Assembly: GCA_944383495.1 (NCBI GenBank)
Contig: CALWPT010000023.1
Coordinates: 61,627-125,626, forward strand
Source: an uncultured Clostridia bacterium
Lineage (GTDB): Bacteria; Bacillota; Clostridia; Oscillospirales; Acutalibacteraceae
DNA length: 64,000 nt
Reading direction: 5' to 3'
This document shows positions 40,709-48,715 of this stretch, in pieces. The stretch's first letter is position 1, and each line of letters begins with the position of its first letter. The translations under genes were made by a program, and so were the position numbers. A model generated the notes under the pieces. It was given only the letters and a program-made list of their open reading frames with translations, was not told where the DNA came from and made no database searches.

Positions 40709-43078
40709 TCAATCGCGAAACAGGTGCATTCTGCACAAGCGATAGCTAATGCAGAACACCGCAGCGCAGACCGCTAAAATAACCAACAGACAGCAAACGG
40801 CGGACCAGGGCAAAAGCACAAGAGAAAACAGCGGGCGCAGAAACAAGAGCGCCCCCGCAAACAGCAGGCACATGCCGAGCCACAGGATTCCCCGAATCCA
40901 ATTCAAGGGCAGGCACAGCCTCAAAAGCAGTACAAGCCCGCAAAAGCCTGTGGATATCACGCACATGGAGGTGTATTGCTCCTGCGTGAATCCAAAAATC
41001 TGCAAGGCAAGGATGCAAAGCACAATCCCCGTGATGATTGACAGCGCCCCCGGCACCGACCGTGCCAGGATATTTTGCAAAAACCGTCCCTTAATCCTTT
41101 CCTTATTAGGCTCCAGCGCCAAAATAAAGGATGGAATGCCGATGGTACACACGCTGATCAGCGTCAGCTGTATGGGCATAAAGGGATAAGGGATCCGCAG
41201 AAACAAAAACAAGAGGGCCAGAAAAGCGGAATACATGGTTTTGACCAGAAAAAGAGTCGCCGACCGCTGAATATTGTTAATGGATCTCCGCCCCTCCGCC
41301 ACGACCTGAGGCATCGCGTCAAAGCTGGAATCCAGCAGCACCAGCTGCGATACGTTCCGCGCAGCATCGCTGCCTGCGGCCATAGCGATGCTGCAATCCG
41401 CCTGCTTGAGGGCCAGCACGTCGTTGACCCCGTCTCCCGTCATGGCAACGGTATGGCCCCGCTGCTGAAGTGCGGCAATCAGCTGCTTTTTCTGCCCGGG
41501 AAGCACACGGCCGAAAACCGTATATTTCTCCGCTGCGCTGGCTAATTCCTCATTCGTTTTCAGAGCCGAGGCGTCCACATAACTGCCGTATCCGGCAATC
41601 CCCGCCCGCTTAGCGATACCGGAAACGGTTATGGGGCTGTCTCCCGAAATCACCTTCAGATCTACCCCCTGCTCAGCAAAATATTGCAGAGTCTCCACGG
41701 CTTGCGGCCGGATTTTATCCCGTACCAACACCAACGCCATGGGGAGCAAGCTTTCCGGCAGACAGCGGCCGGCAAAGGAATCGGACGACCGGGCCAGCAA
41801 AAGCACACGGTAATCAGCCTCCAGCCCCTTAATCTGCTGTTCCTGTTCAGGCTTCAGCTTGGGGCAAACAAAAAATGGCGCGCCGAGCACAAACGTCCCT
41901 TTACCTCTAAAAGAAGCGCCAGACCATTTTGCTTGGGAAGAAAAGGGCACGGCTTTAATAAGGCTCCAGCCAGGATCCTGTGGAAAGCTCTCGGCCAAAG
42001 CATTGGCGGTGGCATTTCGATCCGGCAAAGCGGCAAAGAGCGCTGCCAGCGCCTCTGATATCATAACCTCTGTGTTTCCCTCTAAAGGAATCACCCGAGT
42101 AACTTCCATAGACCCCTGGGTAATGGTTCCAGTTTTATCCAAACAAAGGGTATCGACCCGGGCCAGCGCCTCAATGCAATATAAATCCTGCACCAGCACC
42201 CGCCGGTAAGACAATCGGACCACACCGACGGCCAGCACTGTGCTGGTCAGCAGCATCAGCCCTTCCGGAATCATGCCGATCAAAGCCGCCGCAGTCTGCA
42301 CCACGGCCTCGTGAAAGGCATTGCCGCCTGTGGAAGCCTGATTGTACAACAGCAGCGCTCCAACCGGAATAATTACAATGGAAATTACCTGAATAATTTT
42401 TTTCAGCGTTCCCATGATTTCCGACGCGGCGCCCTTCAGTTGCTTGGCTCCCTTGGAGATTGAAGCAATATAGGTATCCAATCCCACCTTTTCCGCCCGG
42501 GCGCGACAGGCTCCGCTGACTAGAAAGCTCCCTGCAAGCAGAAAATCTCCCGGCTGCTTATGAACCGCATCCGATTCGCCGGTAACAAACGCTTCGCTCA
42601 CATCGCACTCCCCAGTTAAAAGCAGAGAATCGGCCGCGACCTGGCTGCCGGAGGACAAATCCAATAGATCGCCGAGCACCACTTCCTCCAAAGGAAGAGA
42701 ACGGATCTTTCCTTCCCGCACCACCCGCGCTTTCGCCGAAGCAATCAGCGACAGCTTATCCACCGTCCGCTTAGCCCGCAGTTCCTGAATAATACCGATC
42801 GCAGTATTGCAAAGGATGACTCCCATAAACAGCAGGTTTTTATAGGAACCAACGGCAATTATAGCAGCGGCCAGCATCGCGTTGACAAAATTAAAAAGGG
42901 TGCAGGTATTTTCCGCGATAATCCGGCCTGCGGTTTTGGTTGGCGCAGCGTTGGAACGATTATCCAAGCCCGCCTCCAGCCGCTGCCGGGCCTGCGCCTC
43001 TGTCAGCCCCGTTTCCGGCGTGGTTTCCAACCGATGCAGGCTATGACGCCCCATTTGTTGACGTTTCATGCAATCCAT
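40709..43078 (-). CDS. Cation-translocating P-type ATPase (HAD-IC family)
   Basis: 789 residues. P-type landmarks: TGES at 166-169 (actuator), IPEGL near 270 (membrane ion site), DKTGT with the phosphorylated Asp near 314, and TGDGVNDVLALKQADC (hinge). Ten or so membrane segments are expected, the last six after residue 600. There is no heavy-metal-binding domain, and the overall form resembles the CtpE-like HAD-IC group, possibly calcium. Several alternative starts (43078, 43069) lack a strong SD. It is convergent with spoIIID. Confidence 0.9.
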   Translation of the reverse strand: MDCMKRQQMGRHSLHRLETTPETGLTEAQARQRLEAGLDNRSNAAPTKTAGRIIAENTCTLFNFVNAMLAAAIIAVGSYKNLLFMGVILCNTAIGIIQELRAKRTVDKLSLIASAKARVVREGKIRSLPLEEVVLGDLLDLSSGSQVAADSLLLTGECDVSEAFVTGESDAVHKQPGDFLLAGSFLVSGACRARAEKVGLDTYIASISKGAKQLKGAASEIMGTLKKIIQVISIVIIPVGALLLYNQASTGGNAFHEAVVQTAAALIGMIPEGLMLLTSTVLAVGVVRLSYRRVLVQDLYCIEALARVDTLCLDKTGTITQGSMEVTRVIPLEGNTEVMISEALAALFAALPDRNATANALAESFPQDPGWSLIKAVPFSSQAKWSGASFRGKGTFVLGAPFFVCPKLKPEQEQQIKGLEADYRVLLLARSSDSFAGRCLPESLLPMALVLVRDKIRPQAVETLQYFAEQGVDLKVISGDSPITVSGIAKRAGIAGYGSYVDASALKTNEELASAAEKYTVFGRVLPGQKKQLIAALQQRGHTVAMTGDGVNDVLALKQADCSIAMAAGSDAARNVSQLVLLDSSFDAMPQVVAEGRRSINNIQRSATLFLVKTMYSAFLALLFLFLRIPYPFMPIQLTLISVCTIGIPSFILALEPNKERIKGRFLQNILARSVPGALSIITGIVLCILALQIFGFTQEQYTSMCVISTGFCGLVLLLRLCLPLNWIRGILWLGMCLLFAGALLFLRPLFSLVLLPWSAVCCLLVILAVCAAVFCISYRLCRMHLFRD

Positions 43079-43683
43079 CGCTTTCTACGATTTATGTTTG
43101 TTTCATTCTGCCCTTTCCGTTCCGGGCTGTGTGCCAATCGGTCATTTCATCATGGCGGCAACAAGTGCGTAACCGTAAAGAGCGGCGTCTTCCCTTCAGC
43201 CGGAAAATTTTATAACGCCGTCCAAACGATTAAGCTCTATAACCGCCTTCGTGTTTTTATTATAATGGCTTCAGCCAGCGAATGCAATCATCCGTGGAAA
43301 AGTTTAAGAAAGCTTTGCTGTTTTGATTTAGCTTTATGCCCGTCGTCCTCACGCCGTGAGCTAATGTGATCAAGACTGCCGGGGATTGTATTGCGCACCT
43401 TCCCGCCCCGGGAAGGCGGAACGGATGCAATGCTACAGCACAGGCAAAATGGAGATCAGGAATCCGCTGGCTCGAAAATGTTTCATGAGGGTGGTTCGGC
43501 GAGTATAAATAAAAAAAGCGCATTGCCTTCGGCAGCGAGACCGGAAACAAAAGAATTCCTGTAAAAGGGAATTTTGGCCTTTTAAAAAAAAGCGGAGTAT
43601 GGTAGAATAGAACCAAAATTGTGGATTTGGGTTCTCATTTTCCTTTGTTTCAACCGAAATCCAGCCATAGGAGGCTTTCATAC
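43079..43683. other. Intergenic region between P-type ATPase and aminotransferase genes
   Basis: About 600 bp without a gene I can support. An extended -10 (TGGTAGAAT, 43600-43608) probably serves the aminotransferase gene. A CTTCCCGCC/GGCGGAA-like inverted repeat near 43400-43420 is the only other structure noticed. Confidence 0.4.
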
Positions 43684-44868
43684 ATGGATTATACCTTTTC
43701 CAAAGGCGTTGCCGATCTTGCGCCCTCGGCAATTCGAGAAATTCTAAAGTTTACATCTGCTCCCGGCGTGATTTCTTTCGCGGCGGGAAATCCCGCGCCG
43801 GAGGCGTTTCCGGCGGAGGACGTGGCCCGTATTACAGCCGACATCATGCGCGAGTGTCCTGTGGAGGCGCTGCAATATTCTATCACGGAAGGGCACCCCT
43901 CCCTGCGGGAGGGCCTGACTCGGTACATGAAGGAAAAGCACGGTGTGGGAAGAAACACGGACGCACTCATCATCACCTCTGGGGCGCAGCAGGTTATGAA
44001 CCTTACCACGGCAGCGCTGTGCGATCCGGGGGACGTGGTTATTTGCGAATGCCCCAGCTTTATCGGTTCCCTCAACGCTTTCCGGGCGGGGGGCGTGCGG
44101 CTTGCCGGCGTTCCCATGGAAGAGGATGGAATGAACCTGAATGCGCTGGAGGACGCCCTGAAAACCGAAAAGCGGGCCCGTTTTATCTATACGATCCCCA
44201 ATTTTCAAAATCCTACAGGGATCACCATGTCCTTGGAAAAACGAAAGGCGCTGTATGCGCTGGCAAAGCGATACGGCGTCATGATCCTGGAGGACAACCC
44301 CTACGGTGAGATACGTTTTGAAGGAGAAGACGTTCCAGCGATTAAGAGTTTAGATGAGGACGGAATGGTGATTTACGCCGGATCCTTTTCCAAGGTTTTG
44401 TCTCCGGGCCTGCGGGTTGGGTATGCGATTGCCCCGGCGCCGGTTTGCGCAAAACTCATCGTCTGTAAGCAGACCCAGGACGTTCATACCACAATCCTGA
44501 GCCAGATGATCGCGGATCGGTTCATGCGGGAATGCGATTTTGAGGCGCACCTGCGTCGCATCCGCGAAATTTACCGGCATAAGGCTGGCCTGATGATGGG
44601 GCTGATGGATCGATTCGCGGCCCCCAAGATGACCTATCATCGGGTGCAGGGCGGGCTGTTCCTATGGTGCACGCTGCCGGCAGGGGTGGACATGCCTGCC
44701 TTCTGTCAAACGGCGGTGCAGAACAAGGTGGCGCTGGTGCCGGGCAACGCGTTTCTGATGGAGGAAAGCGATCCCTGCCAATCCTTCCGCGTCAACTACT
44801 CCACTCCCACCGACCAACAACTGGAGCAAGGGATGGAAATTTTAGGAGAATTGATTGCTAAGCTTTAA
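43684..44868 (+). CDS. PLP-dependent aminotransferase (class I/II, MocR/2-aminoadipate type)
   Basis: 394 residues from the ATG at 43684, nine bases after AGGAGG. Fold type I motifs: ISFAAGNPAPEAFP near the N-terminus, YSITEGHPSLREGL, TSGAQQVMNL, PNFQNPTGITMS, LEDNPYGEIRFEG and the PLP lysine in YAGSFSKVLSPGLRVGY. The sequence resembles 2-aminoadipate or aromatic aminotransferases of the LysN/AraT type. The substrate cannot be settled. It lies 26 bp upstream of trpS, perhaps cotranscribed. Confidence 0.9.
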   Translation: MDYTFSKGVADLAPSAIREILKFTSAPGVISFAAGNPAPEAFPAEDVARITADIMRECPVEALQYSITEGHPSLREGLTRYMKEKHGVGRNTDALIITSGAQQVMNLTTAALCDPGDVVICECPSFIGSLNAFRAGGVRLAGVPMEEDGMNLNALEDALKTEKRARFIYTIPNFQNPTGITMSLEKRKALYALAKRYGVMILEDNPYGEIRFEGEDVPAIKSLDEDGMVIYAGSFSKVLSPGLRVGYAIAPAPVCAKLIVCKQTQDVHTTILSQMIADRFMRECDFEAHLRRIREIYRHKAGLMMGLMDRFAAPKMTYHRVQGGLFLWCTLPAGVDMPAFCQTAVQNKVALVPGNAFLMEESDPCQSFRVNYSTPTDQQLEQGMEILGELIAKL

Positions 44869-44894
44869 TTGCGTTTGCGGAAAGGAGAAATACC

Positions 44895-45890
44895 ATGGAA
44901 GGCGCGAAAAAAAGAGTGTTCAGCGGCATTCAGCCAAGCGGAATGCTGACGCTGGGGAATTACTTGGGAGCACTGCGTAATTGGGTTCCCATGCAAGATG
45001 AATTCGACTGCATTTTTTCTGTGGCGGATTTACATGCCATTACCATCCGGCAGGAGCCGGCGGCCTTTCGCCGGCAGATTCTGGAAACCTACGCTATTTT
45101 GCTGGCTGTAGGGATCAGCCCCGAAAAAAGCATTTTGTTTTTACAGAGCCATGTTTCTGCCCATGCGGAAATGGCCTGGCTGCTGGATTGCTATACGCAG
45201 TTTGGCGAGTTGTCCCGCATGACCCAATTTAAGGATAAATCGGCCCGGTACAGCAGCAATGTTAACGCTGGGCTGTTTACCTACCCCTCTTTAATGGCGG
45301 GGGATATTCTGCTGTATCAGGCGGAGCTTGTGCCGGTGGGGGCGGATCAAAAGCAGCATCTGGAGTTGTCCCGCACGGTAGCGGAGCGGTTTAACGGGCT
45401 GTACGGCCCGGTATTCACTGTGCCGGAGCCTTATATTCCAAAAGTGGGGGCGCGGGTCATGTCCCTACAGGATCCCCGCAAAAAAATGTCGAAATCCGAT
45501 GAGAATCATAACGCCTTTGTCAGCCTGCTGGACAAGCCGGACGATATTATCCGCAAGTTCAAGCGAGCGGTGACCGATTCCGAATCGGAGGTCAAATACG
45601 CCGATGGGAAGGACGGCGTAAACAACTTGATGGGGATCTACGCCAGCGTCACCGGTAAAACTATGGATGAAATCCAACGGGAATTTGAAGGAGAAGGCTA
45701 CGGCGTTTTTAAATCGGCCGTGGGTGAAGCGGTAGTGGATCTGCTGCGGCCCATTCAGCAGGAGTTCGACCGGCTGATCGCCGACAAAGGATATTTGGAA
45801 GCTTGCTGGAAGACGGGAGCGGCGCGGGCGGCCCGCCTCGCTGGACGCACCCTGGCTAAGGCCATGAAAAAAATTGGTTTTATACGTTGA
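44895..45890 (+). CDS. trpS: Tryptophanyl-tRNA synthetase
   Basis: 331 residues. A class I synthetase with SGIQPSGMLTLGNYLGA (the HIGH-equivalent TxGN) at the N-terminus and KKMSKSDEN (KMSKS) near residue 197. GDILLYQAELVPVGADQKQHLEL is the Trp/ATP pocket region. AAAGGAG lies before the ATG. No T-box leader was seen, since the gap to the aminotransferase gene is only 26 bp. Confidence 0.98.
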   Translation: MEGAKKRVFSGIQPSGMLTLGNYLGALRNWVPMQDEFDCIFSVADLHAITIRQEPAAFRRQILETYAILLAVGISPEKSILFLQSHVSAHAEMAWLLDCYTQFGELSRMTQFKDKSARYSSNVNAGLFTYPSLMAGDILLYQAELVPVGADQKQHLELSRTVAERFNGLYGPVFTVPEPYIPKVGARVMSLQDPRKKMSKSDENHNAFVSLLDKPDDIIRKFKRAVTDSESEVKYADGKDGVNNLMGIYASVTGKTMDEIQREFEGEGYGVFKSAVGEAVVDLLRPIQQEFDRLIADKGYLEACWKTGAARAARLAGRTLAKAMKKIGFIR

Positions 45891-45982
45891 GGCGGAGCAG
45901 ACTGATTGGCAGCGCCCTTGGGCGGGGCTCCGGCCGGCTGCGCGGCGCTTTTCGGCATGAGCCATGAAAAGGAGGAATGTCG

Positions 45983-47503
45983 ATGCTGTCCCCTGCATTT
46001 CGCCAGTTCATAAGCGGAACCGATATTCGCGGCGTCGCCAGTGAGGGCGTGCCGGAGGAGCCTATCAACCTTACCGATGAAAACATTGATCGGTTTTCAT
46101 CGGCTTTTTGCCTGTGGCTGTCCCGAAAAACGGGAAGGGACTGCGGAAGGCTTTCTGTTTCCGTCGGTCATGATTCCCGGCTTTCCGCTGGTCGGATTTC
46201 ATCCGTTGTCATCCGGCGGTTGAGGGACAGCGGCGTCCGCGTGCTAGACTGCGGGCTATGCACCACGCCTGCCATGTTTATGACCACGAGAGAATTAAAC
46301 TGCGACGGGTCGGTGCAAATTACTGCGTCCCATCACCCCTTTCATCGCAACGGACTGAAATTTTTTACAAAAGAGGGCGGCTTGTCCGGGGAGGATATTT
46401 TAGCAATTTTAGCATTAGCGGAAGAGGGCGCCTGTCCGGTCCAGGGCCAAGGAAACGTGGAGCTTATCGACTTTTTGGCCCGGTATGCTCAAAGCCTGCG
46501 CTGCCAAATAATAGAAGGAATTCACGCGGGGGACAAGCCCTTACAGGGCTTTCACATCGTGGTGGACGCGGGCAACGGCGCGGGTGGGTTTTACGCTACG
46601 CAGGTGCTTGCCCCTTTGGGCGCCGACATCAGCGGATCTCAATTCTTGGAGCCGGACGGCCGGTTTCCTAACCACATCCCCAACCCTGAAAATCAGGAGG
46701 CCATGAACAGCGTTTCTCGCGCGGTGGTGGAGGCAGGGGCTGACCTGGGGGTTATCTTCGACACGGATGTGGATCGCGCCGGCTGCGTAGACAGGGATGG
46801 GAAGGAGATCAACCGCAACCGGCTGGTGGCGCTGGCCGCCGCCATTGCGTTGGAGGATTGTCCCGGGGGCACCATCGTGACCGATTCGGTTACCTCTGCC
46901 GGGCTAAAAGCTTATATTGAGAATACTCTGGGCGGCAAGCATTACCGGTTCAAGCGGGGATATAAAAATGTTATAGATGAGGCGGTGCGCCTAAATAACG
47001 CCGGGAGCCCTGCACCGCTGGCCATTGAAACCTCCGGGCATGCCGCGTTTGCGTGCCATTATTTTTTGGATGACGGCGCTTACCTCGCCACCCGGCTTAT
47101 TATCAAAGCCGCCATGCTGAAGCGCGAGGGCAGGGCACTTTCCGATCTAATCCGCGCTCTGCCGGAGCCGGCGGAAGAAACCGAACTGCGGCTACCGATC
47201 ACGGAGACGGATTTTCAAGCCGCCGGTGAACGAATTATCGCGGGACTGGAGCAATATGCCCGCGATCACTGCTGGGCTGTGGCGGATGATAACCGAGAGG
47301 GCCTGCGGGTCTCCTTCGGGACAGGAGAGGGAGACGGATGGTTCCTTCTGCGGATGAGTGTTCACGATCCAATCTTGCCGCTGAATGCTGAAAGCGACGT
47401 GTCTGGCGGAATGAAGAAAATAGTTGGCGCATTGTATGGGTATCTACAGGCTTGTAAAGGCATAGATTTATCGCCGGTAACGGCGTTTTTGGAAAAGCCA
47501 TAA
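45983..47503 (+). CDS. Phosphohexomutase (phosphomannomutase/phosphoglucomutase family)
   Basis: 506 residues from the ATG at 45983 (7 nt after AAGGAGG; the ATG at 45977 is too close). Alpha-D-phosphohexomutase motifs: SGTDIRG at the N-terminus, phosphoserine loop ITASHHPFHRNGLKFF, metal loop FDTDVDRAG, sugar loop IETSGHAAF and a C-terminal phosphate-binding segment. It interconverts hexose 1- and 6-phosphates for glycan precursors. HHP instead of HNP in the serine loop is a mild variation. Confidence 0.92.
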   Translation: MLSPAFRQFISGTDIRGVASEGVPEEPINLTDENIDRFSSAFCLWLSRKTGRDCGRLSVSVGHDSRLSAGRISSVVIRRLRDSGVRVLDCGLCTTPAMFMTTRELNCDGSVQITASHHPFHRNGLKFFTKEGGLSGEDILAILALAEEGACPVQGQGNVELIDFLARYAQSLRCQIIEGIHAGDKPLQGFHIVVDAGNGAGGFYATQVLAPLGADISGSQFLEPDGRFPNHIPNPENQEAMNSVSRAVVEAGADLGVIFDTDVDRAGCVDRDGKEINRNRLVALAAAIALEDCPGGTIVTDSVTSAGLKAYIENTLGGKHYRFKRGYKNVIDEAVRLNNAGSPAPLAIETSGHAAFACHYFLDDGAYLATRLIIKAAMLKREGRALSDLIRALPEPAEETELRLPITETDFQAAGERIIAGLEQYARDHCWAVADDNREGLRVSFGTGEGDGWFLLRMSVHDPILPLNAESDVSGGMKKIVGALYGYLQACKGIDLSPVTAFLEKP

Positions 47504-47536
47504 GGCGGTGGCCTTAAAGTCCTTTTGCAGGCATCC

Positions 47537-47587
47537 ATAACGGAAAAAGTCCTGGAACAGAATCTGTTCCAGGACTTTTTCCGTTAT
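47537..47587. terminator. 51-bp near-perfect palindrome, bidirectional terminator
   Basis: Arms 47537-47561 and 47563-47587 are perfect 25-bp inverted repeats with one central base. The hairpin contains AAAAAG/CTTTTT, so a U-rich segment lies within its 3' arm. It follows the phosphohexomutase gene. Confidence 0.8.
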
Positions 47588-47731
47588 CATTTCTCATTAA
47601 CGTCCCGATAAGCCACAAAATTAGACACTGCCGGGCACTATATATGCTATTGGAGGCTGTGTGGTCAAAGAACAGGTTTTATGCAATATAGAAAGGCCAT
47701 TATGTTTACAACCAATAATTAAATGGTAAAT

Positions 47732-47813
47732 TTATCAAATTAGACTTTTTTTGATAAGTTTCTATGGGATTTACTCATAAAAGCATATATGGTTTAGGTC
47801 GATATTCTATAAT
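47732..47813 (+). promoter_or_regulatory. Control region of the XRE regulator
   Basis: A perfect inverted repeat TTATCAAA (47732-47739)/TTTGATAA (47750-47757) in AT-rich DNA upstream of a TATAAT (47808-47813) may be an autoregulatory operator and -10. No convincing -35 was seen. Confidence 0.45.
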
Positions 47814-47834
47814 TCTTGAAAAGGAGTGATGACC

Positions 47835-48050
47835 ATGGAATTAAGAATCAAAGACCTGCGTATTGACAAGGATCTGACGCAAATGGAAATCGCAGCGTTA
47901 TTAAACGTGAACCAGTCGACCTATTCCGATTATGAAACAGGGAGGATTCATATTCCGTTGGAGGCCCTGTGTAAGCTGGCGGATTTTTATCGTGTCAATC
48001 TGGAGTATCTGGTTGGCCGATCCAGCATCAAGACTCAGCTGCCAAAGTAA
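47835..48050 (+). CDS. Small XRE-family transcriptional regulator
   Basis: 71 residues from the ATG at 47835, 8 nt after AAGGAG. A single HTH_3 domain: LRIDKDLTQMEIAALLNVNQSTYSDYETGRIHIPLEALCKLADFYRVNLEYLVG. It is only the DNA-binding domain, as in many Cro/CI-like repressors. Neighbours give no clear target; a dyad upstream suggests autoregulation. It is followed by a bidirectional terminator. Confidence 0.9.
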   Translation: MELRIKDLRIDKDLTQMEIAALLNVNQSTYSDYETGRIHIPLEALCKLADFYRVNLEYLVGRSSIKTQLPK

Positions 48051-48082
48051 TGGACTGAGGTTCACATAGGTAAATACACAGA

Positions 48083-48113
48083 GGGAGGCGCAGATACCAC
48101 GCGCCTCCCTTTT
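48083..48113. terminator. Terminator between the XRE and bofC-like genes
   Basis: 9-bp GGGAGGCGC/GCGCCTCCC stem (48083-48091, 48101-48109) followed by TTTT. The two genes converge on it. Confidence 0.88.
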
Positions 48114-48126
48114 GCGTAATCGGTTA

Positions 48127-48450
48127 TTATGCATCGTAATCCTCCAGCAGTCGGTTGAGTTCCTCCTTATCTGTGGCGTACACGCCTGTTTTCAGCTCTT
48201 GGGCGTCGTATACTGGCAAGGAATCTATCTTCACCTGTAGTACTTTTTGAGGAATATTGCTGTTATAAGGAAATATCGCAAGATTTCCGCCGTAATCCTT
48301 CAGAACATAGGTTGGCGCAGGGCTTGAACCGGGAAGCTGACGCTGGGCGGGAAGCCCTGCTGTGATCAGCCCCGCCGCGGCAATCAGTCCCGCCGCCATA
48401 ATGGTAAGGAGAACGCCATGAAGCATCTGTTTCTTATCCTTTGCAGTCAT
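48127..48450 (-). CDS. BofC C-terminal-domain protein
   Basis: 107 residues with one N-terminal membrane segment or signal (about residues 10-33). The C-terminal half, YVLKDYGGNLAIFPYNSN...VKIDSLPVYDAQELKTGV then LNRLLEDY, resembles the BofC C-terminal domain. B. subtilis BofC is made in the forespore and restrains SpoIVB signalling to sigma-K. The N-terminal BofC domain is missing, so the match covers only the second domain. It supports a sporulating host. Confidence 0.7.
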   Translation of the reverse strand: MTAKDKKQMLHGVLLTIMAAGLIAAAGLITAGLPAQRQLPGSSPAPTYVLKDYGGNLAIFPYNSNIPQKVLQVKIDSLPVYDAQELKTGVYATDKEELNRLLEDYDA

Positions 48451-48565
48451 TCCACATTTTCCCTTTCCTAAGAGATAGAAATAGTATTGCCAGTTTCCAC
48501 CAGGATATGCAAATTGTCAAAAAGGGTGAAAGCGGCCAAAAATCTCTATTTTTTTGTAAGAAGTG

Positions 48566-48579
48566 TTACAATATTGTAA
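48566..48579. promoter_or_regulatory. 14-bp palindrome upstream of the PBP gene
   Basis: TTACAATATTGTAA, a perfect dyad located between the divergent bofC-like and PBP genes and about 20 bp upstream of the PBP -35. A possible operator; the regulator is unknown. Confidence 0.4.
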
Positions 48580-48601
48580 TGTTATTTTGGCAAAAAGGTA
48601 G

Positions 48602-48629
48602 TTCCAATTTCATAATTTCGTGGTATAAT
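48602..48629 (+). promoter_or_regulatory. Predicted promoter of the PBP gene
   Basis: TTCCAA (48602-48607), 16 bp, extended -10 TGG-TATAAT (48624-48629). Confidence 0.6.
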
Positions 48630-48715
48630 AAAAGAACCTGTAAAAAGATTTTAAGGGCTCAGCCAGCTTGGCTGGCGCCGAATATACATCGTGCGAAAGG
48701 AGCGACTCCACACGA

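Noticed and set aside
40533..40736. 67-codon minus-strand ORF after spoIIID
   Set aside because: No SD, it overlaps the P-type ATPase end, and no family is recognisable.
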